From an uncultured Aquimarina sp. (GTDB lineage Bacteria; Bacteroidota; Bacteroidia; Flavobacteriales; Flavobacteriaceae), in the NCBI GenBank assembly GCA_947496705.1, contig CANMDW010000002.1, positions 124,001-188,000 on the forward strand: DNA of 64,000 nucleotides. The letters are read 5' to 3'. The notes under the pieces were generated by a model. The model saw only the letters and a list, made by a program, of their open reading frames with translations, was not told the origin of the DNA and did no database searches. Numbering within the stretch: the stretch's first letter is position 1; each line of letters begins with the position of its first letter. Shown here piece after piece: positions 19,959 through 28,975 of this stretch. Position numbers and translations under genes: made by a program.

Positions 19959-20231
19959 TTAGTTTACTGAACTTGATAAATCAGCACCAGCCTTAAACTT
20001 AACAACGTTTTTAGCAGCGATTTTGATAGTTTGCCCAGTTTGTGGATTTCTACCTTCTCTTGCAGCTCTTTTAGAAACTGACCAAGATCCGAAACCTACT
20101 AAAGAAACACGTCCTCCTTTTTTAAGAGTTTTTTCAACATTTCCTAAGAAAGATTCTAAGGCTTTTTTAGCCGCTGCTTTAGTAATTCCAGCGTCAGCTG
20201 CCATTGCATCGATTAATTCTGTTTTGTTCAT
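19959..20231 (-). CDS. DNA-binding protein HU
   Basis: 90 aa nucleoid protein that binds and bends DNA as a dimer. N-terminal helices (MNKTELIDAMAADAGITKAAAKKAL), the GFGSWSV turn, and the arm tip GRNPQTGQTIKI with the intercalating Pro at about residue 63 are all present. It is a single-gene transcription unit with its own promoter (20287-20317) and terminator (19909-19937). Confidence 0.97.
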   Translation of the reverse strand: MNKTELIDAMAADAGITKAAAKKALESFLGNVEKTLKKGGRVSLVGFGSWSVSKRAAREGRNPQTGQTIKIAAKNVVKFKAGADLSSSVN

Positions 20232-20286
20232 AATTCTGTTTTTAAATTAATTGTTGGTTAAACCAATCTTTATGTTAAACGCTCTA

Positions 20287-20317
20287 CAAATTTATACGGA
20301 TTTATGATTCGTGCAAG
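20287..20317 (-). promoter_or_regulatory. Bacteroidota-type promoter for HU
   Basis: Read on the minus strand: TTGC (20313-20316), a 19-nt spacer, then TAAATTTG (20287-20294), fitting the TTTG / TAnnTTTG pattern of Bacteroidota housekeeping promoters. The start of HU lies 55 nt downstream. Confidence 0.55.
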
Positions 20318-20406
20318 GATTAGCCCAGTAAATACAAGGATTTGTTGATAACTAAGGGTGATTGTTAATAAACAATGTTATTTTGAACCTCTGTTAGCCC
20401 TTGATT

Positions 20407-21354
20407 TTAGCTCATTTTTGCATCTCTGTAAAAAATATAACCATTTAAAAGGGCTTTAGAATCCATTGCCTTTTTTCCGGGAAATTGAAGTTTTGTTATC
20501 ATAAGGTACCCGTTTTTTACCGCCACTTTAATCACAGTGTCTTCTATAATGATTTTTCCAACCTCAAAACTATGGATTTCCTCTACCGGAACAGCTTCAT
20601 ATATTTTGATGTTCTCCAGCTTCCCTTTATTTAATAACTCACACCATGCTGTTGGATATGGGCTCAGGCCTCTGATATGGTTATTGATGATATGAATATT
20701 CTTATTCCAATCGATTTTGGTATTATCACGATTAAGTTTATAAGCCGTTTTGAATGAAGTATCCATTGGTTGAGGAGCTGTGATAACCGTGTTATTTTCA
20801 ATTGCCTTTAGCGTTTGTATTACTAGTTCGGCTCCAGAAATCATTAATTTGTCATGCAACACTCCGGCGGTGTCTTGATCTTCAATAGCTACCTCTTTTT
20901 GAAAGATAATATGTCCTGTATCTATTTTTTCATCAATAAAGAAGGTGGTAACTCCGGTAGTTTGTTCTCCATTAATTATTGCCCAATTGATAGGAGCCGC
21001 ACCTCTGTAGTCTGGTAAAAGTGATGCATGCAGATTAAAAGTTCCGTATTCCGGCATATCCCATACCACTTTTGGTAACATCCTGAAAGCAACTACAACT
21101 TGCAGATTGGCATGTAATGACTTTAATTCTTCGATAAAATGCTCATCTTTTAGATTGGTTGGTTGTAACACATTAAGATTTTTGGATAATGCATATTCCT
21201 TTACAGCCGAAGCTTTCAGCTTCCTTCCTCTTCCGGCAGGTTTATCGGGTGCAGTAATAACACCAACTACAGTATACTTATTTTCTGTGATGGTCTTTAA
21301 GGTAGCAACGGCAAAATCCGGAGTTCCCATAAATATAATTCGCAAATCTCTCAT
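20407..21354 (-). CDS. fmt: Methionyl-tRNA formyltransferase
   Basis: Formylates initiator Met-tRNA with 10-formyl-tetrahydrofolate. 315 aa, typical length. N-terminal FMGTPDFAVATLK, folate-site NLHASLLPDYRGAAPINWAI (about 107-126) and GVTTFFIDEKIDTGHI are seen, followed by the C-terminal tRNA-binding domain (about 205-315, with GLSPYPTAWCEL). It starts 4 nt after the recQ stop codon and is very probably in one operon with recQ and the P-loop gene. Confidence 0.97.
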   Translation of the reverse strand: MRDLRIIFMGTPDFAVATLKTITENKYTVVGVITAPDKPAGRGRKLKASAVKEYALSKNLNVLQPTNLKDEHFIEELKSLHANLQVVVAFRMLPKVVWDMPEYGTFNLHASLLPDYRGAAPINWAIINGEQTTGVTTFFIDEKIDTGHIIFQKEVAIEDQDTAGVLHDKLMISGAELVIQTLKAIENNTVITAPQPMDTSFKTAYKLNRDNTKIDWNKNIHIINNHIRGLSPYPTAWCELLNKGKLENIKIYEAVPVEEIHSFEVGKIIIEDTVIKVAVKNGYLMITKLQFPGKKAMDSKALLNGYIFYRDAKMS

Positions 21355-21358
21355 TGTT

Positions 21359-23257
21359 TTATAGTAGTTGATAGTGATTGTCGTGATTGATTTTTATAAT
21401 TTGATGCTCGTTCATTGTCCGTATTACTTCCAGAGTAGATTTCTCGGGATATGCTAACTGTGCTATCAAATCTCTTGAAGATAAATTTTTTTCCCGTAAA
21501 AGCCGTATAATATCTTCTTGAATTTTGTTTACGTCTATTTTTGCACGATTTTGTTTTTTCTGGAGGCAAAAACTACAAATACCACAGTCTTTGGTATTTT
21601 CTTCTCCAAAATAGCGCAGTAGCTGTCTGCTTTTACACGAAGTAGTATGCTCTGTAAACTGAAGTATTGCTTCTACCTTTTTTATCTTATTTCCATTTTG
21701 TTCTATAAGATGATGTTTTATTCTATTGATGGTATGATCATCTTCTCTTGGAACCAGAAAAATAATTTCGGCATCAGAAAGTGAGTGGTTAAATTCGAGT
21801 ATACCTGAATCCTGCAGTGTATTTAATACCATAACAACTTCAGATTCTGCTACACCAGCTTTTGAAGCAATTAGTAGTATGCTAATTGACACTTCTTCAT
21901 CAAAAACACCGCTATAGGTTCTTAAAATTGCCTTTGTAATTAGTTCATGCTTAGGGTTCTTATCCAGAAACTCCAGGAGGTGATTCCCTGTGGTAAGTAT
22001 ATGAACGCTGCTTTTTTTAGAAAATCGTTGCATGAACCTGATCACTCCACAACGATCCAGGAACTGTAGAGTGTTGTAGGTAACTAAAGTATTCAGTTCA
22101 TAGGTTTTACAAAAAGCATTAAAATTAAAGTCGTGCACAGATTGTTCTCCTTCTCCATAAGATATCTGAAAATAGTTACACAATTTCCTATATACTAGTT
22201 TCACTGCGTCGATATCGGGCAATACTTTTATAAATTGATTGTTAAGTCTTCGTTCGTCATTTTCATTTTTCAAAAGAAACGCAAACGAAGGTTCCCCGTC
22301 ACGTCCGGCTCTGCCTGCTTCTTGAAAATAACTTTCTATACTTTCAGGAATTGTGTAATGGATCACGGTACGCACATTGGGTTTATCGATACCCATGCCA
22401 AATGCATTTGTAGCCACCATGACCCTAACGTCTTCATTCATCCATTGGTGAAATCGTTTTGTTTTGTCTTCGGCATCTACGCCACCATGATAATAGGCAG
22501 CGGTATAGCCACTCGCATTAAGGAAATCGCTTAGCTCAACAGCAGATTTCCTGTTTCTTACATAGACAATCGAACTACCCTGGTGTTTTTCTAAAATTTG
22601 GATCAGTTTATGATTTTTGTCTATTACATGGGCAACCAGATAACCCAAATTAGGCCTGAAAAATGATTGTCTGAATATTTTTGGTTGAAAAAGATCCAGT
22701 TCGGCTATAATATCATCAACTACTTTGGTAGTAGCAGATGCTGTTAGTGCTATCACAGGAATTGTTGGGTGTATTTCTTTCAGGATTTTAATTTTTTTAT
22801 AAGATGGTCTGAAATCGTTTCCCCATTGAGAAATACAATGCGCTTCATCAACAGCAATAAGGTTGATATTCATTAGTTTTAACCGCTCCTGAACGATATC
22901 TTGCTGAAGCCGTTCTGGAGAAATGTATAAGAACTTATAATTACCATACACACAATTATCTAATAACGTATCTAATTCTGAATATTTAATGCCACTGGGT
23001 AGTGCAATAGCTTTGATTCCTTTCTCCTGTAGGTTTTTTATTTGATCCTGCATTAATGCTATCAACGGTGAAATCACTATGCAAATACCGTCTTTTTGTA
23101 AAGCAGGAATCTGGAAACAAATGGATTTTCCACCTCCGGTGGGTAGTAAAGCAAACGTATCATTTCCTTCTAATACAGCATGTATGATTTCTTCCTGCAA
23201 TGGCTTGAAACTATCATATTTCCAATACTTTTGTAATATTTGAAGGGGAGTACTCAT
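21359..23257 (-). CDS. recQ: ATP-dependent DNA helicase RecQ
   Basis: 3'-5' DNA helicase. 632 aa: motif I GGGKSICFQIP (about 41-51), motif II DEAHCISQWGNDFRPSY, motif III LTASAT, motif VI QEAGRAGRDG, zinc cysteines in DCGICSFC (about 540-547) within the RQC part, and a short winged helix to the end. No clear HRDC domain. The start ATG overlaps the stop of the upstream gene by 4 nt (ATGA, 23254-23257), showing coupling. Many Bacteroidota carry a second, longer RecQ elsewhere; this one looks like the shorter type. Confidence 0.96.
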   Translation of the reverse strand: MSTPLQILQKYWKYDSFKPLQEEIIHAVLEGNDTFALLPTGGGKSICFQIPALQKDGICIVISPLIALMQDQIKNLQEKGIKAIALPSGIKYSELDTLLDNCVYGNYKFLYISPERLQQDIVQERLKLMNINLIAVDEAHCISQWGNDFRPSYKKIKILKEIHPTIPVIALTASATTKVVDDIIAELDLFQPKIFRQSFFRPNLGYLVAHVIDKNHKLIQILEKHQGSSIVYVRNRKSAVELSDFLNASGYTAAYYHGGVDAEDKTKRFHQWMNEDVRVMVATNAFGMGIDKPNVRTVIHYTIPESIESYFQEAGRAGRDGEPSFAFLLKNENDERRLNNQFIKVLPDIDAVKLVYRKLCNYFQISYGEGEQSVHDFNFNAFCKTYELNTLVTYNTLQFLDRCGVIRFMQRFSKKSSVHILTTGNHLLEFLDKNPKHELITKAILRTYSGVFDEEVSISILLIASKAGVAESEVVMVLNTLQDSGILEFNHSLSDAEIIFLVPREDDHTINRIKHHLIEQNGNKIKKVEAILQFTEHTTSCKSRQLLRYFGEENTKDCGICSFCLQKKQNRAKIDVNKIQEDIIRLLREKNLSSRDLIAQLAYPEKSTLEVIRTMNEHQIIKINHDNHYQLL

Positions 23258-23817
23258 AACATTTGCGGGAATTTTTGTAATATAAAATCACCGCGTTCTT
23301 CAATAGTACCATAAGGGACTTCGATACATTGGTACCCCAAATTACTGTATGTTTTATGAAGGTGAGAATGTATCTGTATTGCTTGATCAAAACTTTCATA
23401 TCGCTCATTATCATTCACATGAATATCTTCCCAGGGAGGAAGTATAAAGATATAATCATACCAATATGTTTTGCAGGCATTTATAAATTCAACAGGATAG
23501 GATTCGCCTGCAAAATCCATATAGGCAATAACATCCGGGATTCCCCGATCCAGAAATATACGGGATTGAGCTAGTTGGACGGCCTCGGTGAATTGTTGTA
23601 TACGCCCTTCTATTAGTTTTTGGCTAAACAATATAGGGTCTTCCAAAAATAATTGTGAAATCCCCTGCTGTTGGGCTTTCATAGTAACTTGCCTTGATAT
23701 TTCATGCAAACAGGTTTCTCCCCGATGCTCAAGATGTTCTATGATTTTGGTCTTTCCGGTCGAAGGTCCGCCGGTAATAACAATTTTTTTATTTGCCAAT
23801 AGAATATTTTGATACAA
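23254..23817 (-). CDS. P-loop NTPase (AAA_28 / kinase-like)
   Basis: 187 aa. Walker A GGPSTGKT (about 16-23), a Walker-B-like strand ending RIFLDRGIPDVIAY (about 85-98), and SRQVTMKAQQQG. This matches the AAA_28 family, small kinase-like ATPases of unknown substrate. No ATG precedes the Walker A motif: the frame starts with TTG at 23817, and a second TTG at 23799 (giving MANKKIVITGG) is equally plausible. It overlaps recQ by 4 nt, so it should be co-expressed with recQ and fmt. Confidence 0.8.
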   Translation of the reverse strand: MYQNILLANKKIVITGGPSTGKTKIIEHLEHRGETCLHEISRQVTMKAQQQGISQLFLEDPILFSQKLIEGRIQQFTEAVQLAQSRIFLDRGIPDVIAYMDFAGESYPVEFINACKTYWYDYIFILPPWEDIHVNDNERYESFDQAIQIHSHLHKTYSNLGYQCIEVPYGTIEERGDFILQKFPQML

Positions 23818-23977
23818 ATTTCGGAATTATAAAGGGATTTTAAAAATACAATGTGCAGAAGTATAAAGGTCTGTTAAAGTTGATTTTTTCAAACTGAATT
23901 TTTAGTAACTTCAATAGCAATTCATAGGATATTTCTTTATTTAGACTAATTAAATACAAATCATAAAATTAAAGCTT

Positions 23978-24439
23978 ATGCCGGTTTATAATCTAAAAAT
24001 AAATGGTCAGTCTCATGCAGTTGAGGCAGACGAAGACACTCCTTTATTATGGGTGCTTAGAGATCATCTGGATATGGTAGGCACAAAGTTTGGCTGTGGT
24101 ATTGGCCAGTGTGGTGCCTGTACTATTCATCTTGACGGATCTGCTACCAGAAGCTGTTTACTTCATGTTTCTATGGTAGGAGATATGAAAATTACTACGA
24201 TCGAAGGCTTATCTGAGGATGCTTCACATCCTGTGCAACAAGCCTGGAAAGAAGTCGATGTGCCACAATGTGGATATTGCCAGGCTGGACAGATGATGTC
24301 TGCAGCTGCATTTCTCGAACAAAATGCCAATCCGAGTACATCTGAAATTAGAGATGCTATGAGTGGTAATATTTGTAGATGTGCTTCTTACAATAGAATA
24401 GAGAAGGCTGTAGAAATTGCTGCCAGTAAAATGAGTTAA
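23978..24439 (+). CDS. (2Fe-2S) subunit of a molybdenum hydroxylase (IorA-like)
   Basis: 153 aa electron-transfer subunit. It carries a plant-type ferredoxin cluster (GCGIGQCGACTIHLDG then SCLLH, about 42-69) and a second cluster domain (CGYCQAGQ about 99-106, GNICRCASYNRIE about 134-146), the standard two [2Fe-2S] arrangement. No signal peptide of its own, so it would be exported with the Tat-bearing large subunit 22 nt downstream. The pair resembles isoquinoline 1-oxidoreductase / aldehyde oxidoreductase; the substrate cannot be told. Confidence 0.93.
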   Translation: MPVYNLKINGQSHAVEADEDTPLLWVLRDHLDMVGTKFGCGIGQCGACTIHLDGSATRSCLLHVSMVGDMKITTIEGLSEDASHPVQQAWKEVDVPQCGYCQAGQMMSAAAFLEQNANPSTSEIRDAMSGNICRCASYNRIEKAVEIAASKMS

Positions 24440-24461
24440 TCCCTTTAAAAATCCCTCAAAA

Positions 24462-26615
24462 ATGAAACAAATAGTACCACCTTCTTTTAGCAGAAGGTCC
24501 TTTATAAAAACATCGGCATTAGCTGGTGGTGGAATATTAATTGGGTTTAACTTATTTCAAGCCTGTAAACCCGAAGCTGCACCGCCAGTGGATATCTCAC
24601 AATTGAACTTCAATGATTTTAACGCATTTATTAAGATAGCAGATAATGGAATGGTGACTATCTTTTCACCAAATCCTGAAATTGGACAAGGAGTAAAAAC
24701 AGCAATGCCAATGATTATTGCCGAAGAGCTGGATGTCTCCTGGGAGAATGTTCACGTAGTACAAGGTGCTTTGGATACTAAAAACTTTACCCGACAGGTT
24801 GCCGGAGGAAGCCAGTCTATACGATTTGGTTGGGAACCCTTACGCCAAACCGGAGCTACTGCCAGACAGATGCTGGTTAATGCAGCGGCTGCCAAATGGG
24901 GAGTAAATGCGTCTGAATGTAAAACTGAAAATGGGGTGATTACCAATGCCAATGGTGATAAACTTGGATATGGAGAAGTGGTTAAAGAAGCAGCAGTATT
25001 AGAAGTGCCTGAAAATGTGACATTAAAAGATCCTAAAGATTTTAAAATTATAGGAAAAGATGCCCGCAACGTGGATATCGATAACATCACTAATGGAAAA
25101 CCATTGTTTGGACTCGATTACAAAGAAAAAGGAATGCTACATGCCATGGTAGTAAGACCTCCGGCTTTTGGTAAAAAATTAGAAGATTTTGATGCTACTG
25201 AAGCTAAAGCAGTTTCTGGAGTGCATGATGTGATCAAATTTGGAGATAAGGTGGCAATTTTGGCCAAAGATACCTGGACAGCCATGAAAGGTAAAAAAGC
25301 CTTAAAAGCGAATTGGGTTTCTGATTCAAAATTAGAGAGTACCGAAGACCATGATAAAATATTGACAGACCTTCTTAATGGTACAACATTTAAAACGATG
25401 CGTGCCGACGGAGATGTTAAAAAAGCATTTGCAGCAGCAGACCAGGTAATCGAAAGAACGTATGAATCTCCTTTCTTGCCTCATAATTGTATGGAACCTA
25501 TGAATTTCTTTGCAGATGTTACTGCAGAGAAAATTCGGCTGGTCGGCCCTATACAAACTCCGGCTGGTACAGCCAAAAGAGTTGCCGAATTACTAGAGCG
25601 GGATATAGAGGATGTTTCGGTAGAAATGACTAGAATGGGAGGCGGTTTTGGAAGACGTCTGTATGGAGATTTTGCTTTAGAAGCAGCAGAAATATCCAAA
25701 ATAGCACAAAAACCGGTAAAAGTAATATACTCGAGAGAAGATGATATGACTGCAGGGATATATCGACCATCTATAAAATATAAGATTAGTGCTTCTGTTA
25801 AAGATGGTAAAATTACCGGATATCACCTGAAGGAGGCTTCTGTAAATTCAAATATGTACGGTTTGATCCCTAATTTTTTCCCGGCAGGGGCTATAGAAAA
25901 CTACCAGGTTGATGTAGCTAGCTATGATAGTAAAATTACTACAGGAGCATGGCGGGCACCGTATACTAATTTCTTATCTTTTGCAGAACAAAGTTTTTTT
26001 GATGAATTGGCAGAGATTTTAGAGGTAGATCGTATTCAACTTCGCCTGGACTTGCTTCAGAAAGTAAAAGGTACCACCGATGAGCGCATTCAATATTCTC
26101 CTGAACGATTAGAAAATGTAATTAAAGTAGCCGTTGACAAATCGGGATGGGGAAATGCAAAAGAGGGAGTATATCAGGGGTTCAGTGCATACTATTGCCA
26201 TAATACCCATGTTGCTGAAGTTGCAGATGTGGTGCTGAAAAATGATATTCCAGTGGTGAAAAAAGTTACTTGTGTAGTCGATTGCGGAATTGTAGTGAAC
26301 CCTCTGGGTGCTAGAAATCAAATTGAAGGCGGTGTTATCGATGGTATTGGCCATGCGATGTATGGCGATTTTTCATTTAAGGACGGAGCACCTCAGAACA
26401 AGAATTTTGATACATATCGCTTAATTCGTATTAATGAAACGCCAATAGTTGAAACTCATTTTATAGAAAATGATATCGCCCCAACTGGGCTTGGCGAACC
26501 TGCATTGCCGCCTGCCGGTGCTGCAGTTGCAAATGCAATCAAAGCTGCCAAGGGGATACGTATATATAAACAACCGTTTATAAAACATATGAACACCAAA
26601 GCACCACTAGGATAG
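24462..26615 (+). CDS. Molybdopterin-binding subunit of a molybdenum hydroxylase (IorB-like), Tat-exported
   Basis: 717 aa catalytic subunit. It opens with a twin-arginine signal (SRRSFIK at about 9-15, then a hydrophobic GGGILIGFNLF stretch), so it acts in the periplasm, possibly lipid-anchored because AC follows the hydrophobic part. Seen: the substrate/cofactor segments NPEIGQGVKTAMPMIIAEELD, GGGFGRRLYGDFALEAAEI, and the C-terminal GLGEPALPPAGAAVANAI with the catalytic Glu of the xanthine-oxidase family. The single-chain IorB layout (two fused domain halves) fits. It is followed at 9 nt by xdhC. Confidence 0.93.
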   Translation: MKQIVPPSFSRRSFIKTSALAGGGILIGFNLFQACKPEAAPPVDISQLNFNDFNAFIKIADNGMVTIFSPNPEIGQGVKTAMPMIIAEELDVSWENVHVVQGALDTKNFTRQVAGGSQSIRFGWEPLRQTGATARQMLVNAAAAKWGVNASECKTENGVITNANGDKLGYGEVVKEAAVLEVPENVTLKDPKDFKIIGKDARNVDIDNITNGKPLFGLDYKEKGMLHAMVVRPPAFGKKLEDFDATEAKAVSGVHDVIKFGDKVAILAKDTWTAMKGKKALKANWVSDSKLESTEDHDKILTDLLNGTTFKTMRADGDVKKAFAAADQVIERTYESPFLPHNCMEPMNFFADVTAEKIRLVGPIQTPAGTAKRVAELLERDIEDVSVEMTRMGGGFGRRLYGDFALEAAEISKIAQKPVKVIYSREDDMTAGIYRPSIKYKISASVKDGKITGYHLKEASVNSNMYGLIPNFFPAGAIENYQVDVASYDSKITTGAWRAPYTNFLSFAEQSFFDELAEILEVDRIQLRLDLLQKVKGTTDERIQYSPERLENVIKVAVDKSGWGNAKEGVYQGFSAYYCHNTHVAEVADVVLKNDIPVVKKVTCVVDCGIVVNPLGARNQIEGGVIDGIGHAMYGDFSFKDGAPQNKNFDTYRLIRINETPIVETHFIENDIAPTGLGEPALPPAGAAVANAIKAAKGIRIYKQPFIKHMNTKAPLG

Positions 26616-26623
26616 CGTACTGT

Positions 26624-27691
26624 ATGACACACGAATTTAAAGAGATTATCCAATTATATTGCAAAGCCAAACAGCAGGAAATACCTGCTGTCATGGCTAC
26701 TGTGGTAGATGTAGAGGGATCCTCATATCGAAGACCTGGAGTAGGGATGCTGATACTGCAAAATGGAAAGATGATAGGAGCAGTGAGTGGCGGTTGTGTG
26801 GAAAAAGAAGTGCTTAGACAAGCCCAATCAGTCTTTGTGTCGGGTACACCAAAAATGATGACCTATGATGGTAAATACCGATTAGGTTGTGAAGGTCTTT
26901 TGTATATTTTGATAGAGCCTTTTGAGATTGGTTATGCTGTAATAAGTACTATTCAGAAACATTTGAGATCCAGAAAACCTTTTGAGATTAGATCTTTTTA
27001 TTCAAAAAAACGACATAAAGACCCCGATATGGGTTCTGTGATAACACTTGAAAACCAGGAATTTTCTTTTTCCGATAAAACAGGTTTTAGAAAAATAGAA
27101 AAAGAAATGTCTTTCACGTGTTTTCAGCGAGAGATACAGCCTTGTTTCAGACTGGTAATTATAGGAACCGAGCATGATGCGATGAAGTTATGTCAATTGG
27201 CAGCAAATACAGGATGGGAAGTTGAGATTATAGGTTCACCAAAAGACCCAAAACGATTGGAAGACTTTCCGGGAGCGCATATGCTAATGAATAGTTTACC
27301 TGAAGATTTGCATATTCAAAAGGTAGATCATCAAACGGCAATCGTTTTAATGACTCATAATTTTGCTAAGGATCTATTATACCTGCAAGCAATAAAAGAG
27401 ACCCAGCCAGCTTATATTGGCTTGTTAGGCCCGGCTCGCCGTCGGGAGAAGCTTCTTTCTGCTTTTATTGATTATTTTCCGGAAATTGCCGATGAATTTT
27501 TAGATTCGATACATGGTCCTGCAGGATTAAATCTGGGAGCAGAAACCCCACAAGAGATAGCTATTGCTATTATCGCAGAGGTATTATCGGTGATCAGAGA
27601 TCAAAAACCAATACCACTACAGGATAAGAAAGGAGCAATCCATGATGATCCTAAAAGGAAAAGTATAGATGCCGTTTCCACTAAAACCTAA
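26624..27691 (+). CDS. xdhC: XdhC/CoxI family molybdenum-cofactor maturation protein
   Basis: 355 aa chaperone that binds molybdenum cofactor and promotes its sulfuration for insertion into xanthine-oxidase-type enzymes. N-terminal XdhC_CoxI domain with SSYRRPGVGMLI and the SGGCVEKEV motif (Cys about 54); C-terminal Rossmann domain (IIGTEHDAMKLCQLAANTGWE, then GLLGPARRREKLL and HGPAGLNLGAETPQEIAIAI). It overlaps mocA by 23 nt. Gene order hydroxylase, xdhC, mocA is what the maturation pathway would need. Confidence 0.94.
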   Translation: MTHEFKEIIQLYCKAKQQEIPAVMATVVDVEGSSYRRPGVGMLILQNGKMIGAVSGGCVEKEVLRQAQSVFVSGTPKMMTYDGKYRLGCEGLLYILIEPFEIGYAVISTIQKHLRSRKPFEIRSFYSKKRHKDPDMGSVITLENQEFSFSDKTGFRKIEKEMSFTCFQREIQPCFRLVIIGTEHDAMKLCQLAANTGWEVEIIGSPKDPKRLEDFPGAHMLMNSLPEDLHIQKVDHQTAIVLMTHNFAKDLLYLQAIKETQPAYIGLLGPARRREKLLSAFIDYFPEIADEFLDSIHGPAGLNLGAETPQEIAIAIIAEVLSVIRDQKPIPLQDKKGAIHDDPKRKSIDAVSTKT

Positions 27692-28286
27692 AATAGCTCA
27701 TCTTATTCTTGCAGCAGGAAGTTCCAGTAGGATGGAAGAACCTAAACAATTATTACCCTGGGGAGATACTACATTGATTGGCCATGCCATACAACAAAGT
27801 TTAGCGTTGGAAGAAGTAACTACTTATGTGATTTTAGGCGCATATTTTGACTTAATTAATATGCAAATCAATCATTTTCCAATTGAGATTCTGAAAAATT
27901 CTGATTGGCAATCCGGGATGGGATCATCAATAAGTTCTGGCGTAAAGACTATAATGAAGGACAAGGTGACATATAATGCTGCCTTAATAACAGTGGTAGA
28001 TCAGCCATTAATAGATACTGTGCATCTGAATGCTTTACTTACAGAATTCAAAAAAACTCCTAATGATATTGTTGCTACCGATCTTGGAGAAAGGGTAGGA
28101 GTTCCTGCAATTATTCCAAAAAAATATTTTGAAGAATTGTCACAATTGAAGGCAGACCATGGCGCAAGATATATTATTGCAGCATATAAGAATGAAGTGA
28201 AAACGATTACTGCTTTAGATAAAGGTGTTGATATTGATACAGTAGAGCAATATGAAACCTTGTTTCAAAGTAAATTTCCTTCTTAA
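27669..28286 (+). CDS. mocA: Molybdenum cofactor cytidylyltransferase-like nucleotidyltransferase
   Basis: 205 aa MobA-like nucleotidyltransferase. The nucleotide-binding motif is LAAGSSSRMEEPKQLLPW (about 15-32), with the PK-LL form typical of MocA (CTP) rather than MobA (GTP), and VDQPLID (about 107-113) as the metal-binding D. Makes the cytosine-dinucleotide form of the cofactor that xanthine-oxidase-type enzymes of this operon use. The stop codon merges with the left end of the 160-bp repeat at 28283. Confidence 0.9.
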   Translation: MPFPLKPKIAHLILAAGSSSRMEEPKQLLPWGDTTLIGHAIQQSLALEEVTTYVILGAYFDLINMQINHFPIEILKNSDWQSGMGSSISSGVKTIMKDKVTYNAALITVVDQPLIDTVHLNALLTEFKKTPNDIVATDLGERVGVPAIIPKKYFEELSQLKADHGARYIIAAYKNEVKTITALDKGVDIDTVEQYETLFQSKFPS

Positions 28287-28442
28287 CCGCCATTATTCAT
28301 GGTTTTGGAAAAAAATCATTGTTTACAGTGGTTAACCCTGCCATACCGGCCCGAATTAGAGTTGCTTAGTATTGAGGGACGAAAAACTTAGCAAACCTTA
28401 TTCGTTTACTAGGAAAGTGTCAATTGGTGTGAATTTCTAGGG
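28283..28442. repeat. ~160-bp dispersed repeat, copy 1
   Basis: Begins at the TTAACCG overlapping the mocA stop. Matches, in opposite orientation, 49635-49799: long identical runs include CATTATTCATGGTTTTG and GAATTAGAGTT, and ACGAAAAACTTAGCAAA. Its first 50 bp form an inverted pair (TTAACCG ... GGTTAA). No coding content. The copies are about 85-90 % identical by eye. Confidence 0.8.
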
Positions 28443-28525
28443 TTAAAAAAAGTGTTTATATACCAACTTCGGTTTTATAAATCATAACCCGTATATTTGG
28501 CCTGAAATTTGTGCTAACAGATACC

Positions 28526-28810
28526 ATGAACGATCCAGAAGAATTTTACAAAAAATTAAAAGTACAATTGGCTGACACATCGCTTTGGCCGAGCACATAT
28601 TTATACAAGTTTATTGTACCAACAGACACGTCTAAGATCATGCAAATTGAAGTTATATTTGACAATCTGGGAGCAGTAATCAACACCAAACAGTCCAAAA
28701 ATGGTAAGTATACCAGTATATCTGTCAATGTACGAATGAAAAACCCGGATCAGGTGATCCTTAAATATAAAGAAGTTGCAAACAAAGTTGAAGGAGTAAT
28801 ATCATTGTAA
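28526..28810 (+). CDS. DUF493 family protein (YbeD-like)
   Basis: 94 aa with the start at 28526 (MNDPEEFYKKLK); a start at 28511 would add five residues. Features of the family: PSTYLYKFIVPTDTSKI, GKYTSISVNVRMKNPDQVILKYKEVANKVEGVISL. Small alpha-beta cytoplasmic fold, like E. coli YbeD, whose role is not settled. It sits alone between two repeat stretches. Confidence 0.85.
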   Translation: MNDPEEFYKKLKVQLADTSLWPSTYLYKFIVPTDTSKIMQIEVIFDNLGAVINTKQSKNGKYTSISVNVRMKNPDQVILKYKEVANKVEGVISL

Positions 28811-28816
28811 TACTAA

Positions 28817-28850
28817 ATTTTTTTGATTGAAGCGAAAAAGTTTAAATCAT
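28817..28850. repeat. Relic of the 160-bp repeat
   Basis: TTTGATTGAAGCGAAAA at 28822-28838 matches the interior left part of the 160-bp element at 18229-18246, and the adjoining AGTTTAAAT is the reverse complement of that element's left-end ATTTAAACT. A rearranged or truncated copy is the simplest reading; the match is short. Confidence 0.4.
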
Positions 28851-28975
28851 TTCTTGTTAATAAAATTGTTTATGTACTATAGCTTACTTATTTTATTTTA
28901 GTATTTTGCAAAACGAATTGTTTTTGCTTCAAAAAAGAAGAAAATACTTCACCCTATTATTTTATACCGATTTTT

